Positions 1 to 5,105 of a stretch of 5,105 nt of DNA are shown one piece after another. Within the stretch, counting starts at the first letter, position 1. Each line of letters begins with the position of its first letter. A model generated the notes under the pieces. It was not told the origin of the DNA. It worked only from the letters and a program-made list of their open reading frames with translations, and made no database searches. The translations under genes and the position numbers were made by a program. Origin of the DNA: Alphaproteobacteria bacterium (lineage in GTDB: Bacteria > Pseudomonadota > Alphaproteobacteria > Micavibrionales > Micavibrionaceae); assembly GCA_030639165.1 (NCBI GenBank), contig DAOWDF010000143.1, positions 1-5,105 on the forward strand, read 5' to 3'.

Positions 1-9
1 TCTCCGCCA
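1..9 (+). tRNA. possible 3' end of a tRNA-Ser running in from the left
   Basis: The window opens with TCTCCGCCA. This matches the acceptor strand, discriminator and encoded CCA of many bacterial tRNA-Ser genes. Only nine bases are visible, so chance is a real alternative. The idea gains a little support from context: islands with an integrase often sit immediately downstream of a tRNA, and a recombinase gene and repeat cluster follow within about 320 bp. The sequence to the left would settle it. Confidence 0.25.
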
Positions 10-153
10 TTAAGTCTGCCTTTACACCCCTTCATGAGAATATTGTGCGCTATGCCCCGCTACAGCGGCGATGCAGCGTTTGGCTTTGCCTTACTCACTC
101 ACTGAGAATCTCAAATTACTCCTAAATATACCTCTTTCTCTCAACCGTAAAAA

Positions 154-177
154 TGGTGGAAGATCGTGACTTGAATT
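154..177 (-). other. tRNA 3'-end-like remnant, possible att core
   Basis: Read on the minus strand this stretch gives a T-loop-like TTCAAGT, then CACGATCTTCC, then ACCA, resembling the T-loop to CCA portion of a tRNA such as tRNA-Ser. It is not a working tRNA. The bases before the T-loop (GGGAA) do not pair with those after it (CACGA), and the distance from T-loop to CCA is one base short. A tRNA fragment cut in the T-arm is what integration into a tRNA leaves at the far att site, so it could be an old att core. Chance resemblance is equally possible. Confidence 0.2.
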
Positions 178-218
178 CCCTGCTTAACAGGGAATTTACA
201 GGGAATTTTTGTTTTTTT
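174..218 (+). terminator. possible weak terminator, hairpin plus T-run
   Basis: AATTCCCTG at 174-182 can pair perfectly with CAGGGAATT at 188-196 (5-base loop) or with the second copy at 199-207 (16-base loop). The second pairing is followed directly by a T-rich tail to 218, broken by one G. This would act on plus-strand transcripts coming from the left, for example from a tRNA gene. The stem is only 9 bp and half AT, and the repeats may have another purpose, so the call is tentative. Confidence 0.25.
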
Positions 219-313
219 GCTGGTTTTTTATGACGGAAATACCATTAATCGCAGAGGATATATAGGATTTAGTGATTTTTAGCTAAAAAATAACAGGGAA
301 TTAGCAGGGAAAG
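174..313. repeat. CAGGGAATT repeat cluster with 11-bp phasing
   Basis: CAGGGAATT occurs exactly at 188-196, 199-207 and 294-302. A 7-base partial copy CAGGGAA lies at 305-311 and a weaker CAGGA at 314-318. An exact inverted copy, AATTCCCTG, lies at 174-182. The direct copies form two pairs, 188/199 and 294/305, each with an 11-bp period. The pairs are 106 bp apart, so all could face the same side of the helix. The array sits between the recombinase stop codon and the tRNA-like remnant. Binding of the recombinase or an accessory protein would explain this layout, but that role is inferred. Confidence 0.7.
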
Positions 314-325
314 CAGGATGGTATT

Positions 326-1870
326 TTAACGCATCAAAAAATCAAGACTGTCATGGATGCAGCGACTGATATAATTTTGCCCAAACCCTGTTGTCTGCGC
401 GATCTCTTTCATCGATGTTCCAGAAAAATGTTCATCGCGCCAAAGTACTCCTCTAACAATTCGCTTAAGTTGATCAATTGGAACATCGAAAGGATCTTTA
501 TCCGCGCGCTCTTTAGGATTGATAACAATCGCGCCATTATTGGCTTTTTTAACCTTAAAGGGTACCGGGATTTGAATGGCCTTATGCATGGGCTCCCCCA
601 TAGAAAGCTCAGCCCGACTTCTTACATGCTGGCTAATCAGTGCACCATCCAGTTCAATGATAAGCGTGTCACTTTGTACGGTGATGCGTTTTATTACTGT
701 TTGAAGCGCTATATGGTCGGCAAATACTGTGTTTCCTGATAACCATTGGCTATGAGAGTGAGGAGAATCAGGGAAAACACTCGCCCAATTTTCTGCATGA
801 TCTGACCAACATTGCAAAGCCCCCAGTGTAGCTTTTTCAATTTCATGTGCAGGAATGCGCGCCATGATGCCCTTGGGGTGATCGCGATATTGTAGCAAAT
901 TTTGACTGATATAATAGCTGTAACGCACGCCTTTTTTGAGCGTATAGGTCGGGCTGTAAATTGTGTCATCCTCATCATAAAGCAATCCTTTGAGGGCGCT
1001 GCCGCTGGACATTACTTGTTTTTGTGATGAATGCGCGCTTGCTTTTAATTGCTGTTGCACGGCCTCGAAAAGGCTTTTCTTCATTATGCCTTCGTGCTGC
1101 CCATCATAGATTTTTCCTTTGTGCTGGATCTGTCCGATATAAACAGGGTTGCTTAAAATCTTGTATAAATGCCCGCGGCTATAGGGGCTGCCGCCATAAA
1201 TTCGCCCTTTTTTTGATGCGCGTACAGGCGTTTTTAATCCTTTCATGTCAAGCGCCTCTTTTAAAAGGCGTACCGTCCCGCATTGCAGATAATGCTTAAA
1301 AATTAATCTTAGCTCTTTGCTCTGTTTTGGATCTGGAACAAGCTTTTTATCAATAGATTGATAGCCAAGCGGAGGCAGGCCGCCCATCCACATGCCCTTC
1401 TTTTTACTAGCGGCAATTTTATCGCGAATGCGCTCCCCTGTGACTTCTCGCTCAAATTGTGCAAAGCTTAAAAGCATATTGAGGGTTAATCGCCCCATGC
1501 TGTTGGTCGTATTAAAGCTTTGCGTAACAGAGACGAAGGTGACGCCATATTCATCAAACACCTCTACCAGCTTGGAAAAATCCATCAAGCTCCGCGTTAG
1601 GCGATCAATTTTATAAACAACGATGGTTTGAACTTGACCTGCTTTAATAGCGGCAATCAGGCTTTGCAAGGCTGGGCGTTTCATATTTCCACCTGAAAAC
1701 CCACCATCATCATAATCTGTTTTAACAAGCTTCCAGCCTTCAGAGCGTTGAGAGGTGATATAGGCCTCACAAGATTCACGTTGCGCATCTAAAGTGTTGA
1801 AATCTTGATCCAGCCCCTCTTCTGTGGATTTGCGCGTGTAGATGGCGCAGTTTTTCACCTCCGGTTTCAT
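326..1870 (-). CDS. large serine recombinase (site-specific integrase/resolvase family)
   Basis: This 514-residue protein should catalyse site-specific DNA recombination through a covalent serine-DNA intermediate, most likely integration or excision of the surrounding island. The N-terminal resolvase domain (about 7-155) shows YTRKS with the nucleophile Ser15 and Arg13, then YKIDRLTR at 86-93 and the FAQFERE helix at 137-143. GGLPPLGY at 163-170 opens the 'Recombinase' domain, with SNPVYIGQ at 240-247. At 290-325, where many relatives carry a zinc ribbon, the protein has GLLYDE and KKGVRYSYYIS but no cysteines, as in other DUF2924-associated recombinases I know. A helix-turn-helix-like segment (about 485-505) lies at the C-terminus. 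Family members usually run on further after this segment, so the end may be trimmed. The ATG overlaps the upstream DUF2924 stop by 4 bp (ATGA) and its own ribosome site is weak, pointing to coupled translation. Confidence 0.93.
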   Translation of the reverse strand: MKPEVKNCAIYTRKSTEEGLDQDFNTLDAQRESCEAYITSQRSEGWKLVKTDYDDGGFSGGNMKRPALQSLIAAIKAGQVQTIVVYKIDRLTRSLMDFSKLVEVFDEYGVTFVSVTQSFNTTNSMGRLTLNMLLSFAQFEREVTGERIRDKIAASKKKGMWMGGLPPLGYQSIDKKLVPDPKQSKELRLIFKHYLQCGTVRLLKEALDMKGLKTPVRASKKGRIYGGSPYSRGHLYKILSNPVYIGQIQHKGKIYDGQHEGIMKKSLFEAVQQQLKASAHSSQKQVMSSGSALKGLLYDEDDTIYSPTYTLKKGVRYSYYISQNLLQYRDHPKGIMARIPAHEIEKATLGALQCWSDHAENWASVFPDSPHSHSQWLSGNTVFADHIALQTVIKRITVQSDTLIIELDGALISQHVRSRAELSMGEPMHKAIQIPVPFKVKKANNGAIVINPKERADKDPFDVPIDQLKRIVRGVLWRDEHFSGTSMKEIAQTTGFGQNYISRCIHDSLDFLMR

Positions 1871-2280
1871 GCGGCACCCTTTTTGTTTTTAAGACCAAAA
1901 AACACCCAGCCATTCCAGCGTGATCCAGTGATCTTATTGGCGACAGTAGAGAGGCTCGCATAGTCATTGTTCTGGTAAGAAAATCCGGTCTGCGTAACTG
2001 TCACGATGTGTTTTTGCCCCTGCCATTCTCGAACCAATCGCATGCCTGGCTTGAGTATGCTATGTCCTTGGTCAAAATAATGAGGGTTACGCTTGTAAGC
2101 ACTAACAAGCTTATTAAGCCGATGCTTTTGTTCTGGCGCAAGGCCTTGCGCATCTTGCTCACGCATTTTAAGCTCAAGGCTGCGCTCTAAGATGCCCCGC
2201 CCGATCCAGCGATGCGGCTCTATCCCCCAAGCTTCTGCCCATCTACTTTTGAGCTGTTGTAATGATTGTTTATCTTGCAT
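1867..2280 (-). CDS. DUF2924 family protein, recombinase partner
   Basis: This 137-residue protein matches DUF2924, a family of unknown biochemical role that is repeatedly found directly upstream of large serine recombinases in alphaproteobacterial islands and prophages. The hallmark C-terminal half is present: PGMRLVREWQG at 78-88, GFSYQNNDYASLS at 99-111, then KITGSRWNGWVFFGL at 116-130. The N-terminal half is charged and helical, with WIGRGILERSLELKMRE at 25-41. No signal peptide or membrane segment is seen. The start at 2280 is supported by AGGAGG on the minus strand (2286-2291), five bases upstream. It is the first gene of a two-gene operon. A role as a recombination accessory or directionality factor is a guess from this constant pairing; the family is not experimentally defined as far as I know. 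Confidence 0.88.
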   Translation of the reverse strand: MQDKQSLQQLKSRWAEAWGIEPHRWIGRGILERSLELKMREQDAQGLAPEQKHRLNKLVSAYKRNPHYFDQGHSILKPGMRLVREWQGQKHIVTVTQTGFSYQNNDYASLSTVANKITGSRWNGWVFFGLKNKKGAA

Positions 2281-2414
2281 GTGAACCTCCTTTGTTAAGC
2301 TCCATACATGCTTCCCGACGCTTTAAAGTCCAGTTAAATAAAGCCTTTAACCTATATTGTTTTCATTATGTTCTCGTGTTATGGTTTATGAAATAATTTT
2401 AGAGAGTCTGTTAA
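2281..2414. promoter_or_regulatory. divergent control region between recombinase and methylase operons
   Basis: These 134 bases separate two outward-reading operons and must hold both promoters. For the plus strand, TTGTTT (2357-2362) and TATGGT (2380-2385) are spaced by 17 bp and end about 30 bp before the methylase ATG. The match to sigma-70 consensus is modest. For the minus strand only the strong ribosome binding site (2286-2291) is clear; I found no convincing -35/-10 pair. An 8-bp palindrome CTTTAAAG lies at 2321-2328 but is AT-rich and could be chance. Confidence 0.4.
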
Positions 2415-3725
2415 ATGAACAATAAGCATAACCAGCTTAAAATTGAATATATCGCTATTCAAAATCTTGCGCCCTATCAACGCCAGTTGAGAAAACCAAG
2501 CCCCAAGCAAGCCGATAAAGCCAAAGCTTTTTTACAGGAATTCGGCTTTATTATTCCTCTGGTCATTGATGAAGAGCAAACAATCGTTATTGGGGACTTT
2601 TTATTCCACGCTGCCAATGCACTTCACTATGACAGCTTGCCAGTTGTTAAAATCTCGCACCTTGATGAAGCCCAAATAAAAGTTCTTCGCATTGCTTATG
2701 ACCGTATCCATGAAGATGTAAAATGGGATATGGCAGCTTTAAAGATAGAGTTTGAAGAGCTGCAAATTCTTATGCCTGAAATCGATTTAAGCCTAACGTG
2801 TTTTGAGGTTCCTGAAATCGATGCCATTTTAAATCTTGATATTCATGCAGATACAGATCTTTTGAATGAGATTCCACCTATTGATGAAGACAATGCACGT
2901 GTTCAATTGGGCGATTTATACAAGCTGGGCGATCACTTGCTTTATTGCGGAGACGCGCTTGAGGAGGAAAGTTATGCCTCGCTTTTGAATAATCAAAAAG
3001 CCGCCATGGTTTTTACCGATGCGCCTTATAATGTAAAAATAGACGGACATGTTGGTAACTCTGGCTCGGTGCAGCATAGGGAATTTAAAATGGCCTCTGG
3101 TGAGATGTCCAAGGATGAATTCACCATTTTTTTAACGCGCGCACACTATCATATGTCCCAACACTGCCGTGATGGTGCTATTATATTTTCATGCATGGAC
3201 TGGCGCCATATTGAAGAAATTCTCACCGCTGCACGAAAAAGCAAACTGGAACTGAAAAATCTATGTATTTGGGCAAAAGATAATGGCGGTATGGGAAGCC
3301 TTTATCGCAGCCAGCATGAAATGGTTTTTGTGTTCAAACACGGCACGGGCAAGCATATAAATAACGTTGAGCTTGGCCAGAACGGGCGCTACAGGACAAA
3401 TATATGGCAATATCCTGGTGTAAATTCTTTTGGCGGCAATCGCATGAATGAGCTTAAACTTCACCCAACAGTTAAACCTGTAGCCATGGTAGCTGATGCT
3501 ATCTTAGATTGTTCACGTGCGGGCGATCTTATCCTCGATCCATTTGGTGGATCTGGCACAACACTAATTGCAGCAGAAAAAACCAAGCGCAAAGCAGCGC
3601 TCATTGAACTTGATCCGCTTTATTGTGATGTAATCTTAAAACGATGGGAAGAGATGAGCGGGCAAAGCGCTGTGAAGATAAACAACGAATATCAATCAAA
3701 ACTAAAGACGGATAACCATGAGTAA
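2415..3725 (+). CDS. ParB-like domain / DNA N6-adenine or N4-cytosine methyltransferase fusion
   Basis: This 436-residue protein has two parts. Residues 8-95 are a ParB/sulfiredoxin-like domain (IAIQNLAPYQRQLRK, FGFIIPLVID), followed by a linker with KWDMAALKIEFEEL at 103-116. Residues 165-416 form a beta-class amino methyltransferase: LGDHLLYCGDA at 171-181, motif IV as DAPYNV at 202-207, LHPTVKP at 349-355, and the SAM-binding motif I DPFGGSGTT at 375-383. It should methylate DNA using S-adenosylmethionine, as prophage solitary methylases do; no restriction partner is visible. Two oddities stand out. Motif IV has Ala203 where DPPY is usual, and the ParB GHGR-type motif reads GDFLF at 60-64. 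Activity is therefore uncertain. The ribosome site is weak (AGAGAG, 2401-2406). The gene overlaps the next one by 8 bp. Confidence 0.9.
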   Translation: MNNKHNQLKIEYIAIQNLAPYQRQLRKPSPKQADKAKAFLQEFGFIIPLVIDEEQTIVIGDFLFHAANALHYDSLPVVKISHLDEAQIKVLRIAYDRIHEDVKWDMAALKIEFEELQILMPEIDLSLTCFEVPEIDAILNLDIHADTDLLNEIPPIDEDNARVQLGDLYKLGDHLLYCGDALEEESYASLLNNQKAAMVFTDAPYNVKIDGHVGNSGSVQHREFKMASGEMSKDEFTIFLTRAHYHMSQHCRDGAIIFSCMDWRHIEEILTAARKSKLELKNLCIWAKDNGGMGSLYRSQHEMVFVFKHGTGKHINNVELGQNGRYRTNIWQYPGVNSFGGNRMNELKLHPTVKPVAMVADAILDCSRAGDLILDPFGGSGTTLIAAEKTKRKAALIELDPLYCDVILKRWEEMSGQSAVKINNEYQSKLKTDNHE

Positions 3726-4362
3726 AGGCGATTACGATATCGGCTACAAAAAGCCCCCCAAACATACACAGTTCCAAACTGGCAAAAGTGGTAACCCCGG
3801 TGGGCGCCCAAAAGGGAGTGAAAATAGAAAAGAGTTTGCCCCGCTTAGCCACGCAAATATTTATGAGTTTCAAAAACAAATCATAGATGCTGGCTATGAA
3901 GAGATACCTGTTATCAAAGATGGTCAGGTCTCATCCATGAGGAAGGTTGATGCGCTTATCTCTCAACTATACAAGAAAGCGATGAGCGGAGATAATGCTG
4001 CATCAAAGATATTGCTGCAATATACACATCAGAGCCTAGAAGATCTTGATGAGGCTGGATATAGGGTGTATAGGACAACTCTTAAAATGAGAGAATGCGA
4101 AAGAACAAGAATCTTCACACCACCTTCAAAACCAGATACACACGGCGCCTTTTTAGAACGTCAACACCTGACATATAGCGTTCGATTTGCTTTCCGTGAA
4201 CTCTACGGCAAGGATATTGCAGGTGAGATTAGCCCATACGAACCTGAAACGGAACATGATTGGGGCGCATTCAACCATAAAATGAAAAAAGAATATCTAA
4301 AAATCGGAGAAGAGCCCTCAAGCATCGATATCCCTGAAATACCATCGATGTATAAACTGTAA
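3718..4362 (+). CDS. DUF5681 domain-containing protein
   Basis: This 214-residue protein begins with the DUF5681 signature: GYKKPP at 9-14, then FQTGKSGNPGGRPKG at 19-33, a basic, glycine-rich stretch that could bind nucleic acid. A mostly helical region follows (VDALISQLYKKAMSGDNAASKILLQY, 77-102), then a charged C-terminal part with no motif I recognise. The family's function is not established. In prophages such genes often follow a ParB/methylase fusion and precede terminase genes, so a link to DNA packaging is possible, but no terminase follows here; an IS remnant does. The start overlaps the methylase end by 8 bp and has no clear ribosome site of its own, suggesting coupled translation. 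The C-terminus ends in its own stop 18 bp before the IS end and looks complete. Confidence 0.8.
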   Translation: MSKGDYDIGYKKPPKHTQFQTGKSGNPGGRPKGSENRKEFAPLSHANIYEFQKQIIDAGYEEIPVIKDGQVSSMRKVDALISQLYKKAMSGDNAASKILLQYTHQSLEDLDEAGYRVYRTTLKMRECERTRIFTPPSKPDTHGAFLERQHLTYSVRFAFRELYGKDIAGEISPYEPETEHDWGAFNHKMKKEYLKIGEEPSSIDIPEIPSMYKL

Positions 4363-4380
4363 TCATCTGCACGCCCCCTG

Positions 4381-4712
4381 TGTCAGGGTAGTTGTCACCT
4401 AAACTGAAATTAACAGGAGGCAACAAATATGAGTAAAAGATACAGCGAAACATTCAAGAGTCGCGCAATCGAAAAATCATTAACCCGCGCAAATGGGGTC
4501 AGCATATTGCAAATAGCCAATGATATAGGTGTAGCTCGTGGAACCTTATATGATTTGGCTTGGAAAATCTGGTAAAGTCGCTGCTACGGTCACCAAAGCA
4601 CCTGAAAAGCGCCCGCAGGATTGGTGCGAAGCTGAGAAATTAAAGGCTATTATTAAAACAAGCACGCTGGACGCAGAAAACCTTAATTCCTATTGCCGCC
4701 AAAATGATATAT
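4381..4712 (+). mobile_element. 5' remnant of an IS3-like insertion sequence
   Basis: TGTCAGGGTAGTTGTCACC at 4381-4399 begins with TG and lies about 30 bp before a transposase orfA, which is the usual placement of a left terminal inverted repeat. The orfA reading is recognisable to about 4712, after which similarity to transposases is lost. No orfB and no matching right inverted repeat occur before cas1. The element is therefore a fragment of roughly 330 bp. Both ends are estimates: the left one could be 4379 (TGTGTC), and the right one is where protein resemblance fades. The IS family assignment is from memory of orfA proteins and may be wrong in detail. Confidence 0.55.
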
Positions 4713-4744
4713 ATAGGTATGCAAAAAACGAAGAGGTAACTTGA
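4429..4744 (+). pseudogene. frameshifted and truncated transposase orfA
   Basis: The gene starts with ATG eight bases after a perfect AGGAGG (4415-4420). The first frame encodes MSKRYSETFKSRAIE and a helix-turn-helix (about 25-45, ILQIANDIGVARGTLYD), then stops at 4573-4575 after 48 codons. Removing one T from the run at 4554-4556 restores YDWLGKSGK and continues through KRPQDWCEAEKLKAII and LNSYCRQNDIY, a run typical of IS transposase OrfA proteins. The repaired product would be about 95 residues before the resemblance ends; the shifted frame closes at 4742-4744, in sequence that no longer looks like transposase. The break lies in the middle of orfA, not at an orfA/orfB junction, so programmed frameshifting is unlikely. 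It should be inactive. Confidence 0.72.
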
Positions 4745-4748
4745 ATAA
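4708..4748 (+). promoter_or_regulatory. cas1 upstream region: TATATATA and ribosome site
   Basis: TATATATA at 4708-4715 could supply a -10 element, with only a weak -35 candidate upstream (TTCCTA at 4687-4692, 17 bp before 4710). AAGAGG at 4731-4736 is the best ribosome binding site, 12 bases before the cas1 GTG, longer than usual. Because the IS fragment ends here, any native cas promoter further upstream has been displaced, and transcription may depend on this short stretch or on read-through. Confidence 0.3.
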
Positions 4749-5105
4749 GTGGAACAATTAACAGATTTAAAGGCAATACTACACTCTAAGCGCGCTAATA
4801 TTTATTATCTTGATAAATGCCGTGTTATGCAAAAAGATGGCAGGGTGCTTTATTTGACTGAAGAGAAAACAGAAAAGCAATATTGGAATATACCAATTGC
4901 TAATACTACTGCAATTCTTTTGGGTACAGGAACATCTATTACTCAGGCAGCAGTTAGAATGTTAGCTTCAGCAGGGGTTTTGATAGGTTTTAGTGGTAGT
5001 GGTGGTACGCCTTTAATTGCGGCTAATGAAATTGAATGGCTTTCACCACAAAGTGAATATCGGCCAACAGAATATGTGCAGGGCTGGATGTCATTTTGGT
5101 TTGAA
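4749..5105 (+). CDS. cas1: type I-F Cas1 integrase, N-terminal part (runs off the window)
   Basis: Cas1 is the metal-dependent integrase that, with Cas2, inserts new spacers into CRISPR arrays; in type I-F systems Cas2 is fused to Cas3. The 119 codons visible read to the last base without a stop. Characteristic I-F Cas1 runs are LKAILHSKRANIYYL at 7-21, CRVMQKDGRVLYLTE at 24-38, YWNIPIANTTAILLGTGTSI at 45-64 and LSPQSEYRPTEY at 98-109. These cover the N-terminal beta domain and the start of the helical domain; the Glu/His/Asp metal site lies in the missing C-terminal part of about 200 residues. GTG at 4749 is chosen because an in-frame TAA directly precedes it (4746-4748) and the N-terminus then fits the family. 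The fused cas2-3 gene, csy genes and an array would be expected to the right. Confidence 0.93.
   Translation, partial: MEQLTDLKAILHSKRANIYYLDKCRVMQKDGRVLYLTEEKTEKQYWNIPIANTTAILLGTGTSITQAAVRMLASAGVLIGFSGSGGTPLIAANEIEWLSPQSEYRPTEYVQGWMSFWFE

Larger units (their letters stand above)
1..325. other. non-coding left flank, candidate attachment region
   Basis: I see no supported gene here. Plus-strand frames stay open from the left edge to stops at 103-105 and at 120-122, but neither translation resembles a family I know and neither has a visible start. The right half is AT-rich, with T-runs at 206-218 and 224-229 and an A-run at 285-290. It also holds the CAGGGAATT repeat cluster and a tRNA-3'-like remnant, described separately. 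Its position, just past the stop of a large serine recombinase gene, fits an island end. No recombination has been shown, so the att assignment is inference. Confidence 0.35.

Noticed and set aside
52..63. Hairpin around CCGCTACAGCGG
   Set aside because: The loop would be too small for a full stem and nothing next to it suggests a terminator or operator.
3..122. Plus-strand reading frame open from the left edge to 122 as the tail of an upstream gene
   Set aside because: The translation resembles no family I know, and the competing frame is also open to 105; without the upstream sequence it cannot be supported.
709..978. Minus-strand open frame of 89 codons
   Set aside because: It is an alternate frame wholly inside the recombinase gene and has no recognisable domain.
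353..1616. Plus-strand open frames at 353-739, 1024-1299 and 1392-1616
   Set aside because: They lie antisense to the well-supported serine recombinase, have no family resemblance and no good ribosome sites.
2008..2190. Plus-strand open frame antisense to the DUF2924 gene
   Set aside because: Overlaps a clear family member on the other strand; no motif or ribosome site.
3261..3879. Minus-strand open frames at 3261-3464 and 3601-3879
   Set aside because: Antisense to the methyltransferase and DUF5681 genes; translations look like random reading.
4376..4388. CCCTG-TGT-CAGGG hairpin as a terminator of the methylase/DUF5681 operon
   Set aside because: The stem is only 5 bp with a 3-base loop, no T-run follows, and it straddles the estimated IS boundary.
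4538..4744. A separate 68-residue gene starting at 4538
   Set aside because: Its sequence continues the transposase orfA from 4429 once a single T is removed, and the ATG has no ribosome site, so it is the second half of a broken gene.
4363..4748. CRISPR array upstream of cas1
   Set aside because: Some I-F loci have one on this side, but I see no repeated units here; the stretch is occupied by the IS remnant.

Overview
The window looks like the edge of a bacterial genomic island or degraded prophage that meets a type I-F CRISPR-Cas locus at its right end. The host is probably a proteobacterium. The serine recombinase with a DUF2924 partner and the ParB/methyltransferase fusion followed by a DUF5681 protein are combinations I associate mainly with Alphaproteobacteria and their prophages. 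The Cas1 fragment is of the I-F type, which is most common in Gammaproteobacteria but also occurs in some Alphaproteobacteria. The DNA is fairly AT-rich. I cannot name the genus.

Left edge (1-325): no convincing gene. The first nine bases match the 3' end of many tRNA-Ser genes. A second tRNA-3'-like remnant lies on the minus strand around 154-177. Between that remnant and the recombinase stop codon lie several copies of CAGGGAATT: one inverted and two pairs, each pair spaced by 11 bp. This is a plausible attachment or recombinase-binding region.

Integration module (326-2280, minus strand): a DUF2924 gene with a strong ribosome binding site overlaps by 4 bp the start of a large serine recombinase gene. 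The two look translationally coupled and read toward the left edge.

Cargo module (2415-4362, plus strand): reading away from the recombinase pair across a 134-bp divergent control region is a ParB-like/DNA methyltransferase fusion, then a DUF5681 protein overlapping it by 8 bp. The methyltransferase has altered residues in both its ParB motif and its catalytic motif.

Junction and right edge (4381-5105, plus strand): an insertion-sequence remnant carries the beginning of a transposase orfA with a one-base frameshift. Its similarity stops within about 40 bp of a GTG-initiated cas1. The 119 cas1 codons visible are intact and in frame to the last base. The likely history is an island inserted near a tRNA, decay on its right side through an IS, and a junction just upstream of the cas operon. 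Whether the CRISPR-Cas locus travels with the island or is its chromosomal neighbour cannot be decided from this window.
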